Source of the DNA: DASVHF01 sp036382695
GTDB lineage: Bacteria > Patescibacteriota > Microgenomatia > Woykebacterales > RBG-16-39-9b
Assembly: GCA_036382695.1 (NCBI GenBank)
Contig: DASVHF010000062.1
Coordinates: forward strand, 1-13,932
Reading direction: 5' to 3'
Length of the DNA: 13,932 bases
The position numbers were made by a program, and so were the translations under genes. This document shows positions 6,527 through 12,454 of the stretch, one piece after another; positions within the stretch are counted from its first letter, which is position 1; every line of letters begins with the position of its first letter. The notes beneath the pieces were generated by a model. It made no database searches. It saw nothing but the letters and a program-made list of their open reading frames with translations, and was not told the origin of the DNA.

Positions 6527-8062
6527 TTACGGTTCCTGTTCGTAATAAAATTGTTGGGGTCCGGGTTGAGTCTTAGCTAAAATATACAATTCATCCTCGT
6601 ATACAATTTCTGCGTTCGGCGGGATTACGACTTCGGGAAAAGAAAGTCCGTCTGAGTCGAGTAGTCCAAAATTACCCTGGTCAGTTTTTTGCCTTAAATA
6701 GTAGATGTTATCGTAATTTTTGAAACTTTCTTTTGTTAAGTTCCATCCCTGGCTAACATTCACACGGAGTGTCCAAGCTGCCCACCACTCTAACCCATGT
6801 CTTGTAATAATCAATGTTCTCTCGGGATCACCAATCACGTTTTTTAGTTTAAAAAGATCGTTGTACGCTTCATTTGTGATTGACGTTGCGGGTTTTACAC
6901 CCAACACTACCTGGACTGGAGCAATCATTAATGGAAGCATCAAGACAACGAGGCACAGCCTCTTCCATGTAGTTAAGGTATATTTTAGAAGAAAAATAGA
7001 AACGATAGTCACGGGTATATAAGCCATCAGGTAAAGTCTGCCTGCCCATTCAGCACCAAGAAGCGGTGATGCCATAAAAATTGTAACAGTTAGAGAAGTC
7101 AATAATAATATTTTTTCTTTGGAGACAATCTTCCCTCTTTTTCTAACAAACAAGACTAAGCCAAGAATCGCTAACAAGTTAGCGCTGGTGACGATGGGGA
7201 TGGTAGTTAAATATTGCAGCGGGGAATTAGTTGCACCGTTCAAAACAGCAAAAATTATTGGCCGCTCAAACATTTTGATCGGGAAAAGTATTACGCTTAC
7301 TAGTTTTCCTAGCCGTTCTGGGTCAAAGAAAAGTAAAAAAGCAGAGATAGAAGCGGTAGTTAAAAGCAGTAAAACAGGCATCTTTATTAAATCAATTTTT
7401 CTCCCGTGTTTAAGGGTAATAGAGAAAAAGAGGAAGCTGGCTGAAAAAGCTAAACAAAAGCCCAACGCCCCTAAGTGGGTTAAGCCTGTCAATACGAAGA
7501 AGGCTCCCGCCCAAAGATAATCGAGCGGTCTACCTCTTCCTACACCCTTGTATAGAAAGTAAATGTAAAACATCGCCCAGACAAGCCCAATTGAGTTCTT
7601 TTGAAGCTCACCTATCATCACAATTGCTGGGGTAGACATGGTTACCAATACGACAGTTAAGAGGGGGATCCATCTGGGAGCTTTTATATCTTTCGCAACG
7701 GAATTTGCTAAGAGAAACAAAGGTATCGCAATTAGTGGATAGAGTAGGGCATCGATAATTTTTGAAGAAATCATAATACATCCTGAAAAATCACAAAGAC
7801 CAGCGAAGTTAAGAAGTTTTGCAAAAAAGGCCTCGGTATAAAAAACGAGGGGTAGATCTGGAAATCCAAGTGTCCCATTTTCGAGAATAGAACGAACTTG
7901 TACGAGGTAGTAGGGCGCGTTTATACCAGGCATTAGTTGGGTGCTGAAATTGATTTGTAGGCGAATAATTGCAGCCACGGCTATTATTAATAGAAGTCCG
8001 AGTTTCTCAAAAGTATTTGAGTTTTCTGGGAATTGTTGCGGACTATTGCTGCGTGTAGCCAC
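6527..8062 (-). CDS. GT-C-fold-like multi-pass membrane protein (putative glycosyltransferase)
   Basis: The protein has 511 residues from a GTG start. About 11-12 hydrophobic helices fill residues 21 to 405, followed by a soluble C-terminal domain of about 100 residues (410-511) with W/Y-rich segments such as HGLEWWAAW. The first outer loop has GINAPYYLVQVRSILENG (46-63), comparable to the acidic-residue/YY/long-helix loop after helix 1 in STT3/PMT-type GT-C enzymes, but with Asn where those usually have Asp. Further patterns are GELQKNSIGL (151-160) and LTGLTHLGALG (191-201). GT-C enzymes use polyprenyl-linked sugars to glycosylate lipids or proteins outside the membrane; this role here is an inference. 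No SD is seen; TATAAT boxes lie 11 nt and 1 nt before the GTG. An O-antigen-polymerase-like or unrelated membrane protein is the main alternative. Confidence 0.65.
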   Translation of the reverse strand: MATRSNSPQQFPENSNTFEKLGLLLIIAVAAIIRLQINFSTQLMPGINAPYYLVQVRSILENGTLGFPDLPLVFYTEAFFAKLLNFAGLCDFSGCIMISSKIIDALLYPLIAIPLFLLANSVAKDIKAPRWIPLLTVVLVTMSTPAIVMIGELQKNSIGLVWAMFYIYFLYKGVGRGRPLDYLWAGAFFVLTGLTHLGALGFCLAFSASFLFFSITLKHGRKIDLIKMPVLLLLTTASISAFLLFFDPERLGKLVSVILFPIKMFERPIIFAVLNGATNSPLQYLTTIPIVTSANLLAILGLVLFVRKRGKIVSKEKILLLTSLTVTIFMASPLLGAEWAGRLYLMAYIPVTIVSIFLLKYTLTTWKRLCLVVLMLPLMIAPVQVVLGVKPATSITNEAYNDLFKLKNVIGDPERTLIITRHGLEWWAAWTLRVNVSQGWNLTKESFKNYDNIYYLRQKTDQGNFGLLDSDGLSFPEVVIPPNAEIVYEDELYILAKTQPGPQQFYYEQEP

Positions 8063-8073
8063 AATTATATTTA

Positions 8074-8119
8074 ATTATATCTCGCTAGAGAAACAAGCGC
8101 GAGATATAATCTCGCGATT
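8074..8119 (-). repeat. Compound palindrome, right copy (inverted), before the GT-C-like gene
   Basis: Reverse complement of the 5881-5926 element. 8074-8105 is a perfect 32-bp match including the ATCTCGC/GCGAGAT arms and the terminal TATAAT (minus strand, 8079-8074), 11 nt before the GTG at 8062. The neighbouring dyad is here ATAATC-TCGC-GATTAT (8106-8121), a cleaner version of the left copy's AATC-N4-GATT. Plus-strand TATAAT boxes also occur at 8105-8110 and 8119-8124, so the element could fire in both directions between the divergent 8062 and 8208 genes. Confidence 0.8.
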
Positions 8120-8171
8120 ATAATCTAGACCAAGATTCAAACACTATACACCACCGCAAGTTTTGGGTTTC

Positions 8172-8201
8172 TTGCAAAAGATCTGGCGGAAGGCCTAGAA
8201 T
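8172..8201 (+). promoter_or_regulatory. Promoter immediately before the 8208 gene
   Basis: -35 TTGCAA (8172-8177), 18-bp spacer, -10 TAGAAT (8196-8201), 6 nt before the GTG at 8208. Transcription would begin at or very near the start codon, giving a leaderless mRNA. A poor SD candidate (GGAAGG, 8188-8193) lies 14 nt away and would fall outside such a transcript. Confidence 0.5.
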
Positions 8202-8207
8202 TTAATT

Positions 8208-9152
8208 GTGGGTAAACTTCGAAAAATTCTAAGTAAACCACTTGTTTCTGTTCCCGCTATTTTGATTATTATCCTCGCTCTCGCGGTTGGCGGCTGGGCA
8301 GTTTTAAATTTTGGTAAATCCCCTGATTCTAGCCAAGATTCTGATAAAAAAGAGGCACAATCCGGGTCCCCGTCCGCAACTGAATCTAGCAAACAAACCA
8401 AACCACAATCCTTTGCCTACACCTTGGTTGCTTATAAGGGACAGGTTTTCGGTGCCAAAATACCGAAAGGTTGGAAGGTGACAGACAACGAAAGTGGAAT
8501 AGATATTATGGATCCATCTGATTCTAATACTGGAGCTGCTGGAGCAGTAGCTATCGGTTGGTACGGCTATCAAACACCAGATGGCTTTATTAGCTTTATG
8601 TTGCAGGCAATTGGTGCTACAGATGTGAAGTATGTAAACCAATCATCTGAAGAATCGATCAAAGATCCAACCAGCGGTTTGGTTTGGGAAATGAAAACAA
8701 AGACCTTTACTTTTAAAAAGGACGGCATACAGCTTAAAGCCAAAGCCAGTGCTGGAGTATTAAACGGTTATGGACAATTCATGGGGATGATTGTTGCTTT
8801 TCAAACCACTCCTGGTAAATGGGGAAAATGGGCGCCGACTCTTGAGAGAGTTGCACAATCGATCACGATTATTAATCCAGTTCAAGCCGGTGGAATTGAT
8901 AAAGTCCGCTTGCCAACCGCTGCTGATTTGGCGAATGACTCCTCGCCGCTAATGGATTCTTGGAACTACCGAAACAGTGTGCAAGAAAAAACTTCTCATG
9001 AGTTTTCCGATGCGATTATGGGTCAAGAAAGTGATTTGATTTCCCCTTCGACCGGACAAACATATACCTTGCCTTTGACTTCATACGATCCAACTATTGG
9101 TGGGTATCGTAACCCCGACAAACCAAGTGAGACTTTGACTGATCCTTATTAA
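8208..9152 (+). CDS. Membrane-anchored PsbP-like protein (copy 3) with extra C-terminal domain
   Basis: The protein has 314 residues from a GTG start. A basic N-terminus (MGKLRK) and a membrane helix (14-35) are followed by a Ser/Lys/Gln-rich linker (37-67). A PsbP-like domain (about 71-223) opens with GQVFGAKIPKGWKV (78-91) and closes with PTLERVAQSITII. A separate C-terminal domain (about 236-314) contains the spaced W/F/G pattern SWNYRNSVQEKTSHEFSDAI...GQ...STGQTYTLP...YRNP. That last segment recalls, by memory, a small domain found at the end of other bacterial exported proteins of unknown function. No catalytic motif is visible. It is 17 bp upstream of the signal-peptidase-like gene, and the two likely form an operon. 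It is the largest of three PsbP-like proteins in the window. Confidence 0.78.
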   Translation: MGKLRKILSKPLVSVPAILIIILALAVGGWAVLNFGKSPDSSQDSDKKEAQSGSPSATESSKQTKPQSFAYTLVAYKGQVFGAKIPKGWKVTDNESGIDIMDPSDSNTGAAGAVAIGWYGYQTPDGFISFMLQAIGATDVKYVNQSSEESIKDPTSGLVWEMKTKTFTFKKDGIQLKAKASAGVLNGYGQFMGMIVAFQTTPGKWGKWAPTLERVAQSITIINPVQAGGIDKVRLPTAADLANDSSPLMDSWNYRNSVQEKTSHEFSDAIMGQESDLISPSTGQTYTLPLTSYDPTIGGYRNPDKPSETLTDPY

Positions 9153-9153
9153 T

Positions 9154-9160
9154 AGGAGGT
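9154..9160 (+). promoter_or_regulatory. Strong Shine-Dalgarno of the signal-peptidase-like gene
   Basis: AGGAGGT, 9 nt before the ATG at 9170 and starting 2 nt after the upstream stop. It fits a downstream operon gene translated from a polycistronic mRNA. Confidence 0.75.
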
Positions 9161-9169
9161 TATCAAACT

Positions 9170-9571
9170 ATGAAAAAATTATTTGCAGTTTTATCAGTAA
9201 TAATTGTGTTAATCGTTTTAGCGGTTGTTGGGGCTGGCTTGTATTTCACAAGAATTTCGACGGAGACACGAATCTTTCGGATGGCCGGGCAAAATGTCGG
9301 GCCTTATCAAGGAGGACGCGTCCTTCTAGCAGAAAAAATTACTGACTTTTCTGATTTGAAGAAGGGCGATGGGGTTTTGTACATGGTTGAGCGAGAAGGG
9401 AAAAGCGTCACTCGGGTTGGAATAATTTATGGTTTGCCGGGCGAGAAAAATTTGGGGAGAAATAAAGACGTTGGTCTTGATGAAAACCATTTTTTGGTAG
9501 GTCAAAACGAAGAAAGAATGGAAATGGTGGAAAAGGAACAGATCGGTTGGAAAGTAACCCGGCAGTTTTGA
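9170..9571 (+). CDS. Signal-peptidase-I-like (S26) membrane protein lacking catalytic residues
   Basis: The 133-residue protein has one N-terminal membrane helix (4-26) and then a compact domain following the S26 layout. Box B-like FRMAGQNVGPYQGGRVL (36-52) aligns with the S-M-x-P...GD-x-VL motif. LKKGDGVLYM (63-72) matches the GD-V strand. VTRVGIIYGLPGE (80-92) aligns with the K-R-V-x-GLPGE box, and HFLVGQN (108-114) with the F-x-GDN box. In this alignment the catalytic Ser is replaced by Asn42, the catalytic Lys by Thr81 and the GDN Asp by Gln, so peptidase activity is unlikely. A binding or regulatory role, or a diverged non-peptidase function, is possible. AGGAGGT (9154-9160) lies 9 nt before the ATG, directly after the upstream stop. 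It ends in UGA. The alignment is by eye; confidence in S26 relationship is moderate. Confidence 0.7.
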   Translation: MKKLFAVLSVIIVLIVLAVVGAGLYFTRISTETRIFRMAGQNVGPYQGGRVLLAEKITDFSDLKKGDGVLYMVEREGKSVTRVGIIYGLPGEKNLGRNKDVGLDENHFLVGQNEERMEMVEKEQIGWKVTRQF

Positions 9572-9627
9572 TTTGTAAATTCTGAATCCAACCCCTCCGA
9601 ATGCAAACCCCGGGATTGAGGCTACGG

Positions 9628-9660
9628 TAAACAGACTTTCTTTCCGAGGAAGGAAAAAGT
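9628..9660 (+). repeat. Short intergenic repeat A, copy 1 (before the 9672 gene)
   Basis: Its core, CTTTCCGAGGAAGG at 9640-9653, contains the dyad TTCC-GA-GGAA (9642-9651). The 21 bp 9640-9660 match 11365-11385 at 20 of 21, and weaker similarity extends left to 9628 (11352 in copy 2). It sits 8 bp upstream of a TAAAAT box (9660-9665) and 20 bp before the ATG at 9672. Confidence 0.6.
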
Positions 9661-9671
9661 AAAATTTACTT

Positions 9672-10157
9672 ATGACGTCTAGTGTATTAAAAAGTCCAGT
9701 CGCCAAGAATATTTTATCGGCCGTGGCTGTGGCAGGCTTTGGCTTTATATTGTTGAACCTTACATTTCTCTTCGACTTTCTCTTCCAAAGTTTGGTCGAT
9801 GCACTCGTTAGACCCTTCACGCAAGTTGATTTCAATATGGCCTGGTCCTGGTTTCCACCAGTAAAGCACGCTATGTTTGTTGTTATTATCGGCATTATCT
9901 CCTGGTTTGTTTTTCGGTCAAAACTAGGCACGCTTTACAAAACAATTTATATGACCGTGCCACTGGCGGTGGTTCTCGCAACAATAGGAATGTTTTTGGG
10001 CCAATGGCCGGTAATTTCTTATCCGCTTGGTGGTTTATTTTTTATTGGTGTTTTGTACTATCTTTATCGCACTAAACAGCCTTGGCTTTACTACTACACT
10101 TTGGCCTTAGTCAGCCTTGCTCTACTCGCTGTTGGTCTCTTGGGTGTAGAAATCTAG
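9672..10157 (+). CDS. Five-helix membrane protein of unknown function
   Basis: The 161 residues contain about five hydrophobic helices (15-38, 64-82, 92-110, 115-132, 137-156). Between helices 1 and 2 is a loop rich in aromatic residues (DFNMAWSWFPPVKH, 53-66). Basic residues cluster in FRSKLGTLYK (81-90) and YRTKQ (132-136). No signal peptide cleavage site, enzyme motif or recognised family is visible. It begins 100 bp after the signal-peptidase-like gene; there is no SD, but TAAAAT (9660-9665) lies 6 nt before the ATG without a matching -35, and repeat A sits just upstream. Confidence 0.75.
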   Translation: MTSSVLKSPVAKNILSAVAVAGFGFILLNLTFLFDFLFQSLVDALVRPFTQVDFNMAWSWFPPVKHAMFVVIIGIISWFVFRSKLGTLYKTIYMTVPLAVVLATIGMFLGQWPVISYPLGGLFFIGVLYYLYRTKQPWLYYYTLALVSLALLAVGLLGVEI

Positions 10158-10176
10158 GAAGCAAAATTTCTTAGAC

Positions 10177-10194
10177 AAAGAATTTACCGCCAAA
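10177..10194 (+). repeat. Short intergenic repeat B, copy 1 (before rsgA)
   Basis: AAAGAATTTACCGCCAAA matches AAAGAATCTGCCGCCAAA at 11306-11323 in 16 of 18 positions. The two copies lie in the gaps just before and just after rsgA, as direct repeats. Confidence 0.5.
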
Positions 10195-10198
10195 CAAG

Positions 10199-10206
10199 AA
10201 GGGGTG
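10199..10206 (+). promoter_or_regulatory. Shine-Dalgarno supporting a non-AUG rsgA start
   Basis: AAGGGGTG (10199-10206) lies 6 nt before ATA 10213, 9 nt before ATT 10216 and 12 nt before ATT 10219, all in the rsgA frame directly after an in-frame TAA (10210-10212). It is far too distant (84 nt) to serve the TTG at 10291. Confidence 0.55.
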
Positions 10207-10215
10207 TATTAAATA

Positions 10216-11289
10216 ATTATTCCCAAAAAAATTAAACTTGAAGATTTAGGCTACGGCGCATTTTTTGAATCCAATCTGAAAAAATTAGAGTTGGATAGGT
10301 ATTTAGTTGCACGAGTTATTGCTGAATATAGAGAGGCGTATAGAGTAAGAAGCGTAACCGGGGAATATTTAGCAAAAATAACCGGAAAACAAATGGTCAA
10401 TTCCCCATCAAGGGAAGACTATCCAGCCGTGGGTGATTGGGTGGTCATAACCGAACCTGATAAGGAACGGGCCGTGATTCGTAGCATATTGCCGAGGAAA
10501 ACTATATTAAGAAAAAAATATAGCAATAAACACGAAAGTCAGATTATTGCGACAAATATTGATGTTGCGTTCGTTATCGGGTCTGTTGACAGAGATTATA
10601 ATCTCAATCGTTTTGAAAGGTATTTTGTTTTAGCAAACGACGGGAATATTAAGCCGGCTATTATATTAAATAAAATTGATTTGATTTCTGACGCAGAGTT
10701 AAACCTAAAAATAGGCCAAATAAAAGACAGATTTAATGATGTTGATATTATTCCAACCAGCACAATAACTGAGCGGGGGTTAGCTAAATTAATGAGACAC
10801 ATAATAAAGGGGAAAACATATTGTTTTCTTGGTTCGTCTGGGGTGGGAAAATCATCTTTGATAAACAAGTTACTTGGAAGAAACACAATAAAAATTAGAG
10901 AAGTAAGCCACCGTACCGGAAGAGGTAAGCACGCTACTACAAGCAGAGAAATATATTTTTTGGAAAACGGAGGGATCGTAATTGATAACCCGGGAATGAG
11001 AGAAGTTGGTATGGCGGATTCGAGTGCCGGAATAGAAAATGTATTTAGTGAAGTAACCACTTTATCAAAAGATTGTAAATATGTTGACTGTAAGCATACG
11101 TACGAGCCGGGTTGCGCCGTCTTGAACGCGGTCAAATCCAAAAAGTTAGATGAAAATAAATATTTAAACTATGTTAAGTTAAAAAAGGAAGCTGAATATT
11201 ATGGTATGACAGAACTTGAAAAAAGGAGAAAAGACCGCCGCTTTGGAGGGTTTGTAAAAAAGGCGCTGGAACAACTAAAGGAGTACTAA
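10216..11289 (+). CDS. rsgA: Ribosome small-subunit-dependent GTPase A (RsgA/YjeQ)
   Basis: RsgA is a circularly permuted GTPase that helps mature the 30S subunit. An OB-fold (DYPAVGDWV) comes first, then G4 NKID, G1 GSSGVGKSS, the switch region RTGRGKHATT, G3 DNPG (usually DTPG), and the C-terminal zinc knuckle C-x4-C-x-H-x5-C (CKYVDCKHTYEPGC). All essential elements are present. From TTG 10291 the protein has 332 residues, but the same frame upstream (10216-10290) reads LEDLGYGAFFES, matching the conserved RsgA N-terminus (LE-x-LGW/Y-x-x-FF). No ATG, GTG or TTG is available there before the in-frame TAA at 10210, and a good SD precedes it, so I place the start at ATT 10216 (ATA 10213 or ATT 10219 also possible), giving about 357 residues. 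AGA/AGG arginine codons and ATA predominate here, unlike the hydrolase or secreted-protein genes. Function is certain; the start is inferred. Confidence 0.95.
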   Translation: MIPKKIKLEDLGYGAFFESNLKKLELDRYLVARVIAEYREAYRVRSVTGEYLAKITGKQMVNSPSREDYPAVGDWVVITEPDKERAVIRSILPRKTILRKKYSNKHESQIIATNIDVAFVIGSVDRDYNLNRFERYFVLANDGNIKPAIILNKIDLISDAELNLKIGQIKDRFNDVDIIPTSTITERGLAKLMRHIIKGKTYCFLGSSGVGKSSLINKLLGRNTIKIREVSHRTGRGKHATTSREIYFLENGGIVIDNPGMREVGMADSSAGIENVFSEVTTLSKDCKYVDCKHTYEPGCAVLNAVKSKKLDENKYLNYVKLKKEAEYYGMTELEKRRKDRRFGGFVKKALEQLKEY

Positions 11290-11305
11290 CCTTGATTATT
11301 GGGAA

Positions 11306-11323
11306 AAAGAATCTGCCGCCAAA
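11306..11323 (+). repeat. Short intergenic repeat B, copy 2 (after rsgA)
   Basis: AAAGAATCTGCCGCCAAA, 16 of 18 identical to 10177-10194. It lies 16 bp after the rsgA stop, in the leader region of the 11413 gene. Confidence 0.5.
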
Positions 11324-11351
11324 GAGTAAAATTCCACAAACTAGCCCCATT

Positions 11352-11385
11352 TAAATCAGATTTGCTTTCCGAGGAAGGGAAAAGT
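11352..11385 (+). repeat. Short intergenic repeat A, copy 2 (before the 11413 gene)
   Basis: This contains CTTTCCGAGGAAGG (11365-11378) with the dyad TTCC-GA-GGAA at 11367-11376. 11365-11385 matches 9640-9660 in 20 of 21 positions, and the left flank matches with one single-base gap. It ends 11 bp before the -10 box at 11397, covering the usual -35 location. Confidence 0.6.
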
Positions 11386-11393
11386 TGTGACAT

Positions 11394-11402
11394 TGATATA
11401 AT
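11394..11402 (+). promoter_or_regulatory. Extended -10 promoter of the 11413 gene
   Basis: TGATATAAT is a perfect extended -10 (TG-n-TATAAT), with the -10 hexamer at 11397-11402 and 10 nt to the ATG at 11413. No -35 match is seen at 17-18 bp, as expected for extended -10 promoters. It fixes the true start of the downstream gene, because a longer frame from 11299 would begin upstream of the promoter. Confidence 0.6.
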
Positions 11403-11412
11403 AGAAAAAGAG

Positions 11413-12363
11413 ATGGAACCAGAACAACAAAAACCAAAGCGAGTATTTTTCAAGCGCTTTTGGTGGGCAGGATTGATTTGTCTTATCTTGCTCATTAGTT
11501 TAGTCGGTTTTTTGGTCTCCTTAAATCAGACTGAGAAAAAAAGGAATGCGGAAAAAGAACAGCAAAAACAAGCGCAGATCAATAAGGAACGGGCTAAAGA
11601 AAATCAGGGCTATAAATATATTGAACCGACAATGACAGAAGCAGAACTCGCAAAAGCAAGTTTGGCTCTAAAAAACGGCGTTTCTATAGACGATCCAGCA
11701 AATGATTTTGCGATCCCGCCGGTTGGGGTAGATGCTGATGGCAAGTCCGATAATCAAAAACCATATTCTTTAGGTTGGAACGATATAAAAAAAGTCACTT
11801 TTGGAGCAGATAACGAAAATTTTTACATCCGTTATGATTTTTACGGAATGTTTCCAAATTCAATGGTCACTACAGAAGGGGATGATATTAGAGGTATTGG
11901 TGGTAATGTAGGACTTTCGAAATTCACATCAACAGACGGAACGACAAATGAGGGGATGTGGCAGATTGGGCTAACTTATGCTGAATCAAAAGGTAAAGAT
12001 TCAAAAGATGAATCAGCTGGATTCAACATTATTACGCCTCGTCTTCATGTGACCAGCATTGCTTCGCCGACAAGCGAAATAGATAAACATGGTGAAACAA
12101 TTTATTCTCTTGGGAGTGATAAGGGAAAGGTATACGGTGGAGTTGGCAAAGATTTTTTGATGGCGGCATTTCCGCTCGCAAACCTTCATGTTTTACCGAA
12201 CAGTGATATTAGTTTTGATATCAGTGTCGAAACAAACAGCCACATCTACCACCATTCCTCAATAGACCCGCTTTTGGATTTTGGTAGCTCAAAATCCGGG
12301 AAAACTATCCAGTATAAGCTTGGGAGCAATACTTATACCAGTTTTAAACCGGATTATAAATAA
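11413..12363 (+). CDS. Membrane-anchored exported protein, possible CBM9/DOMON-like beta-sandwich
   Basis: 316 residues from ATG 11413. The frame is open back to 11299, but 11299-11412 contains repeats A and B and the promoter, so the first 38 codons of the longer frame are probably not translated. There is a basic N-terminus (KPKRVFFKRFWW), a membrane helix (18-37), a short charged helix likely to be coiled coil (41-65), and an outward-facing domain from about 88 to 316. The segment WNDIKKVTFGADNENFYIRYDF (122-143) resembles the strand pair in CBM9/DOMON-like sandwiches; HHSSIDPLLDFG near the end and many Ser/Gly/Asp turns fit a beta fold. No catalytic motif or cysteine is seen in the exported domain. 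Ligand unknown; a carbohydrate-binding role is only a suggestion. Confidence 0.75.
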   Translation: MEPEQQKPKRVFFKRFWWAGLICLILLISLVGFLVSLNQTEKKRNAEKEQQKQAQINKERAKENQGYKYIEPTMTEAELAKASLALKNGVSIDDPANDFAIPPVGVDADGKSDNQKPYSLGWNDIKKVTFGADNENFYIRYDFYGMFPNSMVTTEGDDIRGIGGNVGLSKFTSTDGTTNEGMWQIGLTYAESKGKDSKDESAGFNIITPRLHVTSIASPTSEIDKHGETIYSLGSDKGKVYGGVGKDFLMAAFPLANLHVLPNSDISFDISVETNSHIYHHSSIDPLLDFGSSKSGKTIQYKLGSNTYTSFKPDYK

Positions 12364-12410
12364 ATGAAATGATATGAATGCAACTAATAGCCGATCAAAA
12401 AAAATCATTT

Positions 12411-12440
12411 TTAACCCACCTCTTGTGAAGAGGGTATAAT
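12411..12440 (+). promoter_or_regulatory. Promoter of the 12455 gene
   Basis: -10 TATAAT (12435-12440), 14 nt before the ATG at 12455. A weak -35, TTAACC (12411-12416), sits at an 18-bp spacing. The predicted leader is about 7-8 nt, too short for an SD. Confidence 0.5.
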
Positions 12441-12454
12441 TAAATTAATTAACC

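Noticed and set aside
7119..7520. Plus-strand open frame of 133 codons inside the GT-C-like gene
   Set aside because: Antisense shadow of a long multi-pass membrane gene; Lys/Ser-rich reverse complement of hydrophobic codons, with no initiation signal.
5895..8105. Transposon or insertion sequence bounded by the 32-bp inverted repeats
   Set aside because: There is no transposase inside, no target-site duplication is visible outside, and both repeat copies sit exactly at promoter positions. Regulation explains the layout better, though inversion cannot be excluded.
9326..9931. Minus-strand open frame of about 200 codons across the 9170 and 9672 genes
   Set aside because: It lies antisense to two well-supported genes, has no SD or promoter, and its translation is low-complexity Phe/Ser/Lys with no domain-like pattern.
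10596..11141. Minus-strand open frame of 181 codons inside rsgA
   Set aside because: Antisense to a fully conserved RsgA sequence; nothing in it resembles a protein domain.
10177..11323. Attachment sites of an integrated element around rsgA
   Set aside because: The repeats are only 18 bp with two mismatches, and no integrase, tRNA or other mobile gene is nearby.
11299..11412. N-terminal extension of the 11413 gene by 38 codons
   Set aside because: The extension contains two intergenic repeats and an extended -10 promoter, and it puts a polar stretch before a textbook basic-plus-hydrophobic anchor. ATG 11413 fits better.
12368..12416. AAATGAT...ATCATTT pair followed by T's after the 11413 gene as a terminator
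   Set aside because: The loop is about 27 nt or more and the stem AT-rich; stability would be poor. It may still be a weak end signal.
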